DNA of 37,013 nucleotides from Rhodospirillaceae bacterium UBA6219 (GCA_002435715.1 DISD01000014.1:1-37013), one strand, 5' to 3'. Shown: positions 1 to 8,116, numbered from the stretch's first letter. The notes: generated from the letters alone by a model not told the origin. A program made the numbers and translations.

Positions 1-1303
1 AGGTTTCGGCATGTTCCGGCCCACCATCGATAACGATGTGATCAACCAACCAGCTTTCCAGGCCGCGGCCCCAGGCCCAGACGTCGATCTCGACGCGGTC
101 CTTCTGCACGTCGGCACCGGCGGTCAGGAACAGCCCGCCAGCGGGCACGGTGCCGTTGGCCCAGGTTTCGCGGCGGTCGTACAGGCGCTGCCAATCGGGC
201 GCTTCGCCGGTTTCCACCCAGGTTTCGCCCAGCACGGTGTTGCGGAACACCCGCAAAGCGTCGTCATTGCCCTGGGCGGCCTCCCATAGTCGGGCGATTT
301 CCCGCCACGACTGCCAGCCCGGTGGCGAGTAGAGGGCCGAGATGTGAAAGCCCACCAGCGTCGGATCGGTACTGGCGGCAGTGGCTCGCCATTGCCCCGC
401 CGCCAGCATGGCGGCCTTATGGTGTTCGCCGATGTCCTGGTCGCAAACCTCGCAGACGTAACGGACGGTGCCATACTGCCCCTTGTCCCAGCGCAGTCGC
501 TCGAACTTCAGCCACTGCATCTCCCCGCAATGGGGGCACGGCACGAAGAACCGGCGCTGATCCGACACCTCGAATTCGCGTTCGATGCGGGACATGCCGC
601 GGATCGTCGGCGTTGAGGCCAGGAACACCTTACGGCGATGGGCGAAGGTCAGCGACCGCGCCTCGGCCAGCGCCACCGGGTCACCTTCCTCGTCGGCGGA
701 GGCCGGATAGGCATCCACCTCGTCCAGGAACAAATAGCGGGCCGGCATGGAGCGCAGGCCCACCGCGCTGTTGGCCCCGGTCAGCACCAAGGTGCCGCCG
801 GGGAAATCCTTCGACAGCATGGTGTTGCCCGCATCCCGCGACCGGGCCGGTTTCACCCGTTGGCGGATGGCCGGGCTTTCGTCGATCAGCGGATCGATGC
901 GCTGGCGCGAGGCGCGTTTGGCCATCTCCACCGTCGGCTGGACACAGAGCATCGGTCCCGGCGCATGGTGGATGACGAAGCCGATGAAGCAGCACCCAGC
1001 CTCGGTCGCCCCCACCTGGGCGGCTTTCATGAACACCACTCGCTGCACCGGGTTGGTGGGCGAGAGCGCATCCATGATGTCGCGCATATAGGGGGTACGA
1101 TTGGTCCGATACCGGCCCGGTTCCGCCGAGGCCCGGCTCGACAGCATGCGGTGGCGGTCGGCCCACTCGGAAACGGTCAGGCGCGGATCGGGCCGCATCC
1201 CCTCCTGCCACGCCTGCACCACCGCATCCGCGCCCCGGAACCCGAACGCCTCATCGGAGGTTCGGCTCGATGGCGGCGAGTTCGTCGAGATGGGCGTGGA
1301 CAT
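1..1303 (-). CDS. Phage terminase large subunit, GpA type (partial)
   Basis: DNA-packaging ATPase/nuclease of a tailed phage. It runs off the left window edge, so about 434 N-terminal codons are visible. The reading frame shows a GpA-type ATPase: KAAQVGATEA in the Walker A position, LFLDEVDAYP as Walker B, then the motif-III-like LASTPT stretch. A zinc-ribbon-like section follows (CPHCGEMQW ... CEVCDQ). GpA terminases are usually about 600-660 residues, so the nuclease part lies outside. I place the start at ATG 1303, which overlaps the small-subunit gene by 53 bp and has a weak GGAA upstream. No later ATG keeps the conserved N-terminal region. The neighbour is the terminase small subunit, as usual for this module. 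Function is certain at family level; the start is less sure. Confidence 0.9.
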   Translation of the reverse strand, partial: MSTPISTNSPPSSRTSDEAFGFRGADAVVQAWQEGMRPDPRLTVSEWADRHRMLSSRASAEPGRYRTNRTPYMRDIMDALSPTNPVQRVVFMKAAQVGATEAGCCFIGFVIHHAPGPMLCVQPTVEMAKRASRQRIDPLIDESPAIRQRVKPARSRDAGNTMLSKDFPGGTLVLTGANSAVGLRSMPARYLFLDEVDAYPASADEEGDPVALAEARSLTFAHRRKVFLASTPTIRGMSRIEREFEVSDQRRFFVPCPHCGEMQWLKFERLRWDKGQYGTVRYVCEVCDQDIGEHHKAAMLAAGQWRATAASTDPTLVGFHISALYSPPGWQSWREIARLWEAAQGNDDALRVFRNTVLGETWVETGEAPDWQRLYDRRETWANGTVPAGGLFLTAGADVQKDRVEIDVWAWGRGLESWLVDHIVIDGGPEHAET

Positions 1304-1808
1304 GGGCTTCCAGCAGGGTCTGCATCACATGCGGGTCGATGCCGATTTCGGCCGCCATCTGCCCGGCTACCCGGGCGGGCCAGGTGATCCAGGCATCGCG
1401 TTCCTGCCGCGCCAGCTTGAACACCAGGGCGGTGGCCCGCGCCCGGTCGACCACCTCTTCCTTGAGCCGATCCACCTGGATGCGGGCCTTCTGGGCCTTG
1501 GCGACTTCGTGGGCCGTGCGGGCCTGGACGAAAGTGGCCCCAGTAGAGGCAGGAACAGCCGGAGCAAATTCACGCTGTGGCGCGGGTGGCGGGGCAATCG
1601 GATCGGTAATAGGGGGCGATGCCGATGGCTTCGGGGCTGTCGCCGCCTTCCGGCCAGGATCGGTCTGGGCATCCCAGGCGGTGTCGGCCTTTACCGGGTC
1701 GATGGTGCCGTCGGGCTCCTGGGGAATCCGTCCCGTCTGCACCGCCTTGCGCACGGCGGTATGGCTGACGCCACGCCTGCGCGCGTATTCGCGGACGGAT
1801 AATCCCAT
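1251..1808 (-). CDS. Phage terminase small subunit (Nu1-like)
   Basis: 185 residues. The N-terminus is a short helix-turn-helix of the type that recognises packaging sites (GLSVREYARRRGVSHTAVRK). It is followed by a Pro/Ala-rich linker (about residues 50-85) and a helical C-terminal part with an EVAKAQKARIQVDRLKEE-like coiled segment, probably for oligomerisation and contact with the large subunit. It sits directly upstream of, and overlaps, the terminase large-subunit gene, which supports the call. Start ATG 1808 has GGAAA about 7 nt upstream. In this family the protein binds the pac/cos site and directs the large subunit to it; no such site is identified here. Confidence 0.8.
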   Translation of the reverse strand: MGLSVREYARRRGVSHTAVRKAVQTGRIPQEPDGTIDPVKADTAWDAQTDPGRKAATAPKPSASPPITDPIAPPPAPQREFAPAVPASTGATFVQARTAHEVAKAQKARIQVDRLKEEVVDRARATALVFKLARQERDAWITWPARVAGQMAAEIGIDPHVMQTLLEAHVHAHLDELAAIEPNLR

Positions 1809-1909
1809 GATCGATTTCCGCTGAAATAAGCAATGAAATGAGGCGCTTAATCGGTTGATGTGCTGGGTCGACAGAGCGATTGATGTCCCCGCGAACAGCG
1901 GAGGACACC

Positions 1910-2131
1910 ATGAGAAAGCGCACCGACAACACCAAGGCCATCGACGCCTTTCTCGCCAAGAAAACCGAATTCGACGCCATGCTGGCCCGGCTGCAGACTT
2001 TGAGCGCCGACCATTTCAACTGGGCGCCCGACGAGATCAACTGGGGCCACGCCGGGACCATGGCCCACTACGCCGAGATGCTGAAGCGCATCAGCGACAG
2101 CGCCTTCCAGGAGGGCGAATTCGCGGAGTAA
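1910..2131 (+). CDS. Small prophage protein of unknown function (73 aa)
   Basis: A short acidic/helical protein (MRKRTDNTKAIDAFLAKK...) with an aromatic patch HFNWAPDEINWGHAG near the middle. The ATG at 1910 is preceded by GGAGG with ideal spacing; an upstream TTG at 1880 in the same frame has no such site, so I chose 1910. It is the first gene of a short plus-strand unit that diverges from the terminase operon. I do not recognise a family. A small-protein role such as regulation or DNA-mimicry is only a guess. Confidence 0.7.
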   Translation: MRKRTDNTKAIDAFLAKKTEFDAMLARLQTLSADHFNWAPDEINWGHAGTMAHYAEMLKRISDSAFQEGEFAE

Positions 2132-2181
2132 CCAACAGGTTTCCCCTTTCGCCCCGACCAGCTTCAAGCCGGCGGGGCTCG

Positions 2182-2231
2182 GGGTGGTACAGGCGGCGGG
2201 ACTGGCCCGCGCCTTCCTTGGAGTACCACCC
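2182..2231 (+). promoter_or_regulatory. Nested stem-loop over the ribosome-binding region of the 2234 gene
   Basis: A perfect 9-bp inverted repeat, GGGTGGTAC (2182-2190) and GTACCACCC (2223-2231), encloses a second GC-rich pairing (GGCGGCGGG with CCCGCGCC). The right arm ends two bases before the ATG at 2234 and begins within the GGAG Shine-Dalgarno (2220-2223). If it forms in the mRNA it would hide the initiation region, so translational control is plausible. No U-run follows, so it is not a standard terminator. Confidence 0.4.
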
Positions 2232-2233
2232 AC

Positions 2234-2809
2234 ATGACCCAACTTTCCGACACCCAGGCCGTCATCCTGTCCGCCGCCTGCGCCCGCGAGGGCGGTTTCC
2301 TGCTGCCCATCACCGCCGCCTTGAAGGGCGGCGCGGTCAACATGGTGTTGACCAGCCTGATCAAGAAAGAACTGGCCGAGGAAATCGCCGCGGAACCCGG
2401 TGCCCCGGTCTGGCGCGAGGATGATGACGGCAATCCGCTCACCCTGCGGGCCACGCCCGCCGCCTACGAGGCGTTGGGCATGCAGGCCGACAAGGGCGTG
2501 GACACGGCCCCGGAAGGGGAGCCGGCGACGGACATGGCCGGCCACATTGAAATCCCGCCCTCCGGGGGCGACACCGCCACGGAGGGGCAAGTCGTCCGCA
2601 AAACCCGCGAGGGCAGCAAACAGGAGGCTCTGGTCGCCATGCTGAGGCGCCCTGAAGGCGCCAGCATCGCCGAGACCGCCGCCGCCTTCAGCTGGCAGGC
2701 TCATACGGTGCGTGGTGCCATCGCCGGAACCTTGAAGAAAAAGCTGGGCCTGGAGGTCACCAGCGAGAAGGTCGAGGGGCGCGGCCGGGTCTACCGGATC
2801 ACCGGCTGA
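2234..2809 (+). CDS. DUF3489-domain protein
   Basis: 191 residues. The C-terminal half (about 130-191) matches the DUF3489 pattern: SKQEALVAMLRRPEGASIAE, then WQAHTVRGAIAGTLKKKLGL, then a basic RGRVYRIT ending. This is a winged-helix-like fold often found in phage and mobile-element genes of alphaproteobacteria. The N-terminal half (LSDTQAVILSAACAREGG...) looks like a second helical DNA-binding-type module. Start ATG 2234 has GGAG 10 nt upstream. The 3' end overlaps the convergent nuclease-like gene by 19 bp. A DNA-binding regulatory role is inferred from fold type only. Confidence 0.8.
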   Translation: MTQLSDTQAVILSAACAREGGFLLPITAALKGGAVNMVLTSLIKKELAEEIAAEPGAPVWREDDDGNPLTLRATPAAYEALGMQADKGVDTAPEGEPATDMAGHIEIPPSGGDTATEGQVVRKTREGSKQEALVAMLRRPEGASIAETAAAFSWQAHTVRGAIAGTLKKKLGLEVTSEKVEGRGRVYRITG

Positions 2810-3297
2810 TTGGCTTCGACAGGCAGGTTTGGCTCGATGGGCCAGACCTGCCGGCCAATGGAGCGGAATGTGGTGATCGCCAACGCGCCGCGTTCATTCC
2901 TGGCCTTGCTCCCCGGCTTCAGCAGTGCCGCTTCAATTGCCGGGCGATCTGCCTCGTAGATCGACACAGGCTCGAAAAGCTCGTCCATCAGGACAAGGAG
3001 GACCGCATCCCACGGTTTCCCGAGGTCGATGGCACCCAGCCGCTGCCCCGTCAGCTTCTTCTCGCGTGGGATCGAACGGGATTTGATTTGCAGGCGGCGA
3101 CCAGTGGAATCGGTGGCGTCGTAGCCGGCCTCTCGGGCAACGGCGAGATCGAGGCCGAGAAGGCGTGCAGCCTCGTATTCTCCGACCTCGCCGGTGATCC
3201 CCAGCGGTTTGCCGGTCAGTTTGTAGTATTCGATGGCAATCCGACGCGCCTGCCTCAGCAGATCGGCGATGCGTTCGGCGGGAATTTCAGTGGTCAT
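2791..3297 (-). CDS. PD-(D/E)XK-like nuclease, DUF6998-type
   Basis: 168 residues. The central part has the residue order of a PD-(D/E)XK core: a helix with GEVGEYEAARLLGL (E37/E40), YDATD (D60) and LQIKSR (Q70-x-K72). This is known from restriction-endonuclease-like proteins, and I believe the family is DUF6998; the name is from memory. The start at ATG 3297 overlaps the stop of the upstream membrane-protein gene (ATGA), pointing to translational coupling. An in-frame ATG at 3333 would only add a tail without a ribosome site. It is the last gene of the methyltransferase string, so a restriction or genome-processing role is possible. Activity is unproven. Confidence 0.65.
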   Translation of the reverse strand: MTTEIPAERIADLLRQARRIAIEYYKLTGKPLGITGEVGEYEAARLLGLDLAVAREAGYDATDSTGRRLQIKSRSIPREKKLTGQRLGAIDLGKPWDAVLLVLMDELFEPVSIYEADRPAIEAALLKPGSKARNERGALAITTFRSIGRQVWPIEPNLPVEANQPVIR

Positions 3298-3539
3298 TGC
3301 AGATGCCGGAATTTCTGTCGCTGTTCCGGCCATGATAGGCGTTCAAACAGTCGGCGCAGCATGAAACCGCGCAGCAGGGATACCAGGGCGAAGATGCCGC
3401 CGATGGCTAGGTCGTCGGAGAGGGCGACATAAATGCCGAACAACGGGAACACCACGACCTGGGTGGCGACTGCAAGGACATAGCCGATGACCACGTTGGC
3501 GATGGACTCCACCAGCGACATGCGGCGGGACTGCCTCAC
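3294..3539 (-). CDS. Small two-helix membrane protein, DUF7220-like
   Basis: 81 residues with two hydrophobic segments (SIANVVIGYVLAVATQVVVF and about residues 45-60) and a basic C-terminus (RRLFERLSWPEQRQKFRH). The start is GTG 3539, overlapping the stop of the methyltransferase gene (GTGA). It gives the MRQSRRMSLVE N-terminus I recall for DUF7220 phage proteins; ATG 3521 is the alternative. The gene is in a tightly overlapping string with methyltransferase and nuclease-like genes. No function is known to me. Holin-like and superinfection-immunity roles are possible, but nothing in the sequence decides. Confidence 0.65.
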   Translation of the reverse strand: MRQSRRMSLVESIANVVIGYVLAVATQVVVFPLFGIYVALSDDLAIGGIFALVSLLRGFMLRRLFERLSWPEQRQKFRHLQ

Positions 3540-4795
3540 GGCTTCCGCTCCGCAGACAGATCATCAAAGCTCCGGCCATCGCCATCCAGGACGGCTTTCT
3601 GCCCGGTCATCTTCTGCCAGCGACCGACGATCACGTCGGCATAGGCCGGGTTCAGCTCCATGGCGAAGCAGACCCGCCCGGTAGTCTCTGCAGCGATCAC
3701 CGTGGTGCCACTGCCGGCGAAGGGCTCGTAGACCCCGTCGCCCTCGACGCTGTTGTTGAGGATCGGTCGACGCATGCATTCCACCGGCTTCTGGGTGCCG
3801 TGAACCGTGGCCTCGTCCTCGTCACCGCCGTTGCCGATTGCCCAGACGGTGGCCTGATCCCGCGCCCCCTGCCAGTGGCCGGTGCCGTTCTTGCGGACGG
3901 CGTACCAGCAAGGTTCGTGCTGCCAGTGGTAATCACCCCGACCCAGGACGAAGCGGGGCTTCGACCAGATGATCTGGGCGCGAATTTTGAAGTCGTTGGC
4001 CTCCAGGCTGTCGGCCACAATCTTGGCGAAGATCGCCGCGTGCCAGACATAGGCCACCTCGCCGGGGAATAGCGCCCAGGCTTCCCGCCAGTCGGCTCGG
4101 TCGTCGTTGGCGACCTTGCCGGTGCGGGTGGTGGATGACACGCCCGCTTCGTTCCGCCAGGTGGGATCGTATTCCACGCCGTAAGGTGGATCGGTCACCA
4201 TCAAGTGGGGTGCGGCTCCGGCCAGAAGGCGCTCCACATCGGTGGCGCTGGTGCTGTCGCCGCACAGCAGCCGGTGGCGGCCCAAGATCCACAGATCGCC
4301 GGGCCGGGTCAACGGATCGGCGGGCGGTTCCGGGATTTCGTCTTCACCGGCCGCGCCATCCCCATCGCCTTCGTCGTCGAGGGGGGCCATCAAGGCATCC
4401 AATTCCTCGGCGGAGAAGCCGATCAGGTCGAGGTCATAGCCCTCGGCATTGAGGGCATGCAGTTCCGCCGCCAGGGTTTCGTCATCCCACCCGGCGTTCA
4501 GCGCCAGCTTGTTGTCGGCCAGGATGTAGGCGCGGCGCTGGGCCTCGGTCAGATGATCCAGGATCACCACCGGCACCGTGGTCAATCCCAGGGACTTGGC
4601 GGCGGCCAGTCGGCCATGCCCGGCGATGACGTTGCCCTGGCTGTCGGCCAGAACAGGGTTCGTCCAGCCGAATTCAACCATGCTGGCGGCGATCTGGGCC
4701 ACCTGGGCATCCGAATGGGTCCGCGCATTGCGGCCATAGGGGATCAGCCGGTCGATGAGCCAATGCTCGACCGTATCGGGAAGCGGATGGGTCAT
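3536..4795 (-). CDS. ParB-like domain plus DNA (N4/N6) methyltransferase
   Basis: 419 residues. The N-terminal part (about 10-110) is a ParB/Srx-like domain: IPYGRNARTHSDAQVAQIA and NVIAGHGRLAAAKSLGL. The C-terminal part is an amino-methyltransferase of the beta class: VTDPPYGVEY is the catalytic DPPY, and FAGSGTTVIAAE near the end is the S-adenosylmethionine site. It would methylate adenine N6 or cytosine N4 in DNA. This domain pairing is common in phage-encoded orphan methyltransferases. The ATG at 4795 starts right after the stop of the PP-loop gene. A likely role is protecting phage DNA from host restriction or controlling packaging; the target site is unknown. Confidence 0.9.
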   Translation of the reverse strand: MTHPLPDTVEHWLIDRLIPYGRNARTHSDAQVAQIAASMVEFGWTNPVLADSQGNVIAGHGRLAAAKSLGLTTVPVVILDHLTEAQRRAYILADNKLALNAGWDDETLAAELHALNAEGYDLDLIGFSAEELDALMAPLDDEGDGDGAAGEDEIPEPPADPLTRPGDLWILGRHRLLCGDSTSATDVERLLAGAAPHLMVTDPPYGVEYDPTWRNEAGVSSTTRTGKVANDDRADWREAWALFPGEVAYVWHAAIFAKIVADSLEANDFKIRAQIIWSKPRFVLGRGDYHWQHEPCWYAVRKNGTGHWQGARDQATVWAIGNGGDEDEATVHGTQKPVECMRRPILNNSVEGDGVYEPFAGSGTTVIAAETTGRVCFAMELNPAYADVIVGRWQKMTGQKAVLDGDGRSFDDLSAERKP

Positions 4796-4797
4796 TA

Positions 4798-5664
4798 TCA
4801 GTCCGTGCAATCGCAGGGCAGGCAGTCGTCCGATGGCCCGCCCTCGAAATCCCGCTGGCGGCGGACGAAATTCAGCAATTCGCGGTAGCTGGGCCGGTCG
4901 GCGCGGAACAGCGCCATTTCCGGCTTGGTCAGGGTGCCGAGCGCCGGAGCGTTGCGCTCCATGTCGATCCACCAGCGGGCACGCTCGGGGAACAAGCGCA
5001 TGATCCCCTTGATGGTCGCGGCCCCTTTCATGAAACAAAGGTCGCAATTGCCCAGCGGCGTCTTGCCATTGTTGTCGGGCAGGCCGAGATCGAAAGTCAG
5101 GCGCTTCCAGAACGCCGAGACGTCCTGGCGGCACACCTTGGCCGTGTCCAGCGGCAGAACCGTCTCGAACCGCTCCTTGCCCGCCTCGTTCATGGCCTTC
5201 TGACGGGCGACCCGGTGGGGTTCGTCGTGGCGAAGACCGACCACGTTGACCCATTCCGGATAGCCCCGCATGTCGCGCATATAGGCGATGCCGCGCTTCA
5301 CCTTGAGGTAATGGGTGCAGAGCCGCATGGTCGGGTTGGGCAGGAAGCCCCGCACCTTGATGATCTTCTCGAAGGGTTCGCCGTCGCGGGCGGCGCTGTT
5401 GTAGCCCACCACGCTGGTGTCGAACGGCTCGGCGGGATCGAATTCCAGCCAGGTGATCGGAACCGACCAACGCACCGAGCATTCGTGGACGAAGCGCAGC
5501 GTCTGCTCGAATTCCCGCCCGGTGTTGAAGAACACCACATGGACATCGTCGGGCAGTTGTCCGCCATGGGCATCCAGGATCTGGCGCAGCATGTAACCAG
5601 ACGTGCGCCCGCCGGAGAACGACACCAGCGCGGGGCCGTCGATACGATAGGGATTGCGGGGCAT
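4798..5664 (-). CDS. Phosphoadenosine-phosphosulfate-reductase-like PP-loop ATPase
   Basis: 288 residues. The N-terminus has the PP-loop SFSGGRTSGYML, followed by VVFFNTGREFEQTLRFV, the typical arrangement of the PAPS reductase/adenine nucleotide alpha-hydrolase family. Cysteines are present at NCDLCFMKG, and a Cys-rich tail (DDCLPCDCTD) could bind a metal or cluster. Phage relatives are usually annotated as PAPS reductase family, but assimilatory sulfur metabolism is unlikely here. Its place between two DNA methyltransferases suggests nucleic-acid modification (thiolation-like or base modification); that is inference. Start ATG 5664 lies 5 bp after the dcm stop. The in-frame ATG at 5703 lies inside dcm and is less likely. 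Confidence 0.8.
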   Translation of the reverse strand: MPRNPYRIDGPALVSFSGGRTSGYMLRQILDAHGGQLPDDVHVVFFNTGREFEQTLRFVHECSVRWSVPITWLEFDPAEPFDTSVVGYNSAARDGEPFEKIIKVRGFLPNPTMRLCTHYLKVKRGIAYMRDMRGYPEWVNVVGLRHDEPHRVARQKAMNEAGKERFETVLPLDTAKVCRQDVSAFWKRLTFDLGLPDNNGKTPLGNCDLCFMKGAATIKGIMRLFPERARWWIDMERNAPALGTLTKPEMALFRADRPSYRELLNFVRRQRDFEGGPSDDCLPCDCTD

Positions 5665-5669
5665 GGAGA

Positions 5670-7265
5670 TTATCCAGCGTTCTGGATGCGGCGGCCCAGC
5701 CAAGCCATCACCGGCACGGCCATGGAATTACCCAGCGCCCGATAGCGCGGGCCGTCGGGACAGTCCTCAGCTGCCTTCCGCCGCCAGGGGATTAGGGTGT
5801 AATCGTCGGGGAAGCCCTGGAGCCGCTCGCATTCACGGGGTGTCAGACGACGCACCGCCATGCCGTTCTGTACCGCCAATTGCCCACCGGCATTGTCGCG
5901 ATCTATTGCGTTCATTGCCCGCAATGTCGGTGCTATGGTTTCGGCGACAACCGGGGTCGCCGCCTTGCAGTCGAACGCCACATAGGTCTGTTGCTTAGTG
6001 CCCGACTCCGCCGCCAGGGCACCGGCAACATCCAAAGTCCGGACCTCGTTCCGCTGGTTCTGGGTGAACGCCACGGCGTGCTGCTTGCCTGCCTGCAACG
6101 TGAACATGGGATCGCCGTCACCACCGATACCGATCCCGGCGCGAGGATCAGTGGTGCTGACGCCGGTGCGGGCGCCCGCCTCCTGAATGGGGATGGCCAC
6201 CGGCACCAGCGGCGTGCCGCGCCCGGTGCCATCTTCGGAAGCGTCGAAGCCCTCGCCGCGTAGGGAATGGGTGACCAGCGTGTCAATGTCGGGCCGATGG
6301 GCGAGGTTAGCCTTGGCCCGTAGGGTGTGGGCGATCAGCGTGTCGGTGCAGTCGCTATCGACACCACGGGACAGATCGCGTGCCCGCAAGGTGGTGGCGA
6401 CGAAGGTCTCGCTCTCGAAGTCCATCCGCCCGCTGGCCGAGGCGCAGGCATTGAGGGCGGTGGCGAGGTCGATAGGGCCGGAGGTATTATTGCCGCCGAA
6501 CGCCTCGGCGATCAGTCCGCCGCTGGTGGCGAAAGACGTTTCGCCGCTTCGGCCAGCGCGAGCATCAAGCGTGGGGGCAACACTTTGTTCCGCTTCTCGG
6601 CGCGGCGGATGATCCCGGCGCACGCCTTCGCGCTCAAGAAGTACTTGGACGGGATCGGCCTGGTCTCCAGCACCTGCGACAACGAACACACGGCGGCGGC
6701 GTTGGGCCAGGCCGAAATATTGGGCGTCGAGCACCCGCCACGCGACTGTACGCGTGGGTCCAAACACAACACCAGCGTCCGACCATTTGCCCCCTGGCGG
6801 GACGACCGGATCATCTTCTCCGGCCAATCCGCCAAGAAGGCATCCGAAGGCGTTGTCGCGGGTGGACAGGACTCCGGGGACGTTTTCCCAAACAACCCAG
6901 GCTGGATCGATGGCATCGGCGAGTTCCACGAATTTGAGGGCAAGGTTGCCGCGGGAATCGTCCAGTGACTTGCGCAGGCCTGCCACCGAGAACGCCTGAC
7001 AAGGCGTGCCGCCCACCAGCACGTCAATCTTTCCCCGCCATGCCGAACCGTCGATGGCGGTCATGTCACCCAGATTGGCGGTGGCCGGATGGCGGTGGGC
7101 CAGCACGGCGGACGGGAATGGTTCGATCTCGGCGAAGAATGCCGCCCGCCAGCCCAACGGCTCCCACGCCGCCGTCGCCGCCTCGATCCCGCTGCACACC
7201 GAGCCGTAAACCAGCGGCATCGGGCCGAGCGCCGGGGCGCCCGGCTCGGAGGAGGAGACCAGCAT
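5670..7265 (-). CDS. DNA cytosine-5 methyltransferase (Dcm family)
   Basis: About 531 residues. Motif I YGSVCSGIEAATAAW is near the start, the catalytic GGTPCQAFSVAG has the Cys at about residue 89, then come WENVPG (motif VI), QRRRRVFVV (motif VIII) and the C-terminal ALGNSMAVPVMAWLG (motif X). The long middle section (about 215-440) is the target-recognition region; it is Thr/Arg-rich with repeated LRA/LRGEG-like stretches. The start is uncertain: ATG 7265 is taken because it leaves the upstream repeat array outside the gene. ATG 7220 (MPLVYGSV) would fit the family's usual N-terminus, and ATG 7343 would run through the array. It is the first gene of the methyltransferase string. Confidence 0.9.
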   Translation of the reverse strand: MLVSSSEPGAPALGPMPLVYGSVCSGIEAATAAWEPLGWRAAFFAEIEPFPSAVLAHRHPATANLGDMTAIDGSAWRGKIDVLVGGTPCQAFSVAGLRKSLDDSRGNLALKFVELADAIDPAWVVWENVPGVLSTRDNAFGCLLGGLAGEDDPVVPPGGKWSDAGVVFGPTRTVAWRVLDAQYFGLAQRRRRVFVVAGAGDQADPVQVLLEREGVRRDHPPRREAEQSVAPTLDARAGRSGETSFATSGGLIAEAFGGNNTSGPIDLATALNACASASGRMDFESETFVATTLRARDLSRGVDSDCTDTLIAHTLRAKANLAHRPDIDTLVTHSLRGEGFDASEDGTGRGTPLVPVAIPIQEAGARTGVSTTDPRAGIGIGGDGDPMFTLQAGKQHAVAFTQNQRNEVRTLDVAGALAAESGTKQQTYVAFDCKAATPVVAETIAPTLRAMNAIDRDNAGGQLAVQNGMAVRRLTPRECERLQGFPDDYTLIPWRRKAAEDCPDGPRYRALGNSMAVPVMAWLGRRIQNAG

Positions 7266-7268
7266 GAC

Positions 7269-7435
7269 GGTGGAAACCTGGATCAGGTGGAAACTGGAAC
7301 TTGCCGGTGGAAACCGGGTCAGGTTTCCGGTAGCGGTTTCCACCCCGGTTTCCAGTCAGCCGGAAACGCGAAAGGCGCGCTGTCCTTGGGACAAACGCGC
7401 CTTGGGGCTGGGAACTGGAAACCGGAGTGGAAACC
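7269..7435. repeat. Array of GGAAACC words in both orientations
   Basis: Within 167 bp the core GGAAAC(C) occurs about nine times. Direct copies are at 7269 (GGTGGAAACC), 7286 (GGTGGAAACT), 7306 (GGTGGAAACC), 7362, 7417 and 7427. Inverted copies are at 7322, 7335 (GGTTTCCACC) and 7347. The array lies immediately upstream of the dcm start, in a gap with no gene. It looks like a set of binding sites for a regulator of the methyltransferase operon. No protein is assigned to it. Overlap with the longest possible dcm frame does not explain the word repetition. Confidence 0.6.
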
Positions 7436-7681
7436 TTGATTTTCGGGCTGACGCTAGCGAAGTTCGGCGCTGTTGCCGCCCGCATAGCGCTTCGGCCAGG
7501 GAGGACCCGCGATGTTTCGCGCCGCCTCGCCTTGGCTTGTTCTATCCTTTCGCCAGCGGCGGGCGGCGGATCATTTGATGATCGTGTTCGCCGCCTCTCG
7601 CCAGCATGGGGTCATCATGCCCCAGCGGCCCGGCTTCTGTCCGAGCGAAAAGTGTCCGCCGGACAGTTTGCGCTCCACTTC
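7436..7681. other. Gene-free stretch between repeat array and DUF6362-like gene
   Basis: About 245 bp with no open frame that looks coding. The frames crossing it are Ser/Arg-rich shadows. No clear terminator hairpin with a T-run is seen. A short inverted pair, GTCCGCCGGAC (about 7655), is the only dyad. The stretch probably holds the end of the resolvase operon transcript and the promoter of the methyltransferase operon, but neither can be pinned down by eye. Confidence 0.4.
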
Positions 7682-8116
7682 TCATCGCAGCGCCGCCTGG
7701 ATGTCGGTGATGGTCTGCCGCCGCGACTTGTTGCGAGGCACCCGCCGCCCGTTCAGTTGCCAGGCGATGATGCACAGCGCGAACAACCAGTGCTCGTTGG
7801 CGGCGGAGCGGGCCAGCCCGACCTTCCAGCACACCACCTTCCAGGGTTCGCCATTGGCCCGCAGCCAGACGATGCGGGCGTCGGTGGGATCGAGCAGGCG
7901 CAGCCACGGCAGGGCTTCGTCCATGCGGGTGATGGCGGCGGCTGAGGGTGGCGGGCGGCGAAGCGTGACGTCTTCCGCCGACCAGCATTCCTGGATGTAG
8001 GGCGGCCAGGTGCTGGCATGCCCCTGTATCCTGGTCTCGGGCAGCCTGCGCAGGGTGTCGGCGGCCTCAGTCAGTCGCTCTTCTATCAGGGATGGAGTCC
8101 AGCGGAGGTCAGTCAT
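7682..8116 (-). CDS. DUF6362-like prophage protein with sigma-region-4-type C-terminus
   Basis: 144 residues. The N-terminal half has LIEERLTEAADTLRRLP followed by a proline/aromatic stretch. The second half, with DPTDARIVWLRANGEPWKVV and then a second helix GLARSAANEHWLFALCII, resembles a helix-turn-helix of the sigma-70 region 4 kind. I associate it with the DUF6362 phage family, by memory. Its ATG overlaps the stop of the upstream 65-residue gene by 8 bp. It is last in a three-gene operon with a RuvC-like resolvase. A late-gene transcription regulator role (Q-like position) is a reasonable but untested inference. Confidence 0.7.
   Translation of the reverse strand: MTDLRWTPSLIEERLTEAADTLRRLPETRIQGHASTWPPYIQECWSAEDVTLRRPPPSAAAITRMDEALPWLRLLDPTDARIVWLRANGEPWKVVCWKVGLARSAANEHWLFALCIIAWQLNGRRVPRNKSRRQTITDIQAALR

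Noticed and set aside
4798..5664. Assimilatory sulfate reduction gene (cysH)
   Set aside because: It lies in a prophage between DNA methyltransferases with no sulfur genes nearby; only the PP-loop fold is shared.
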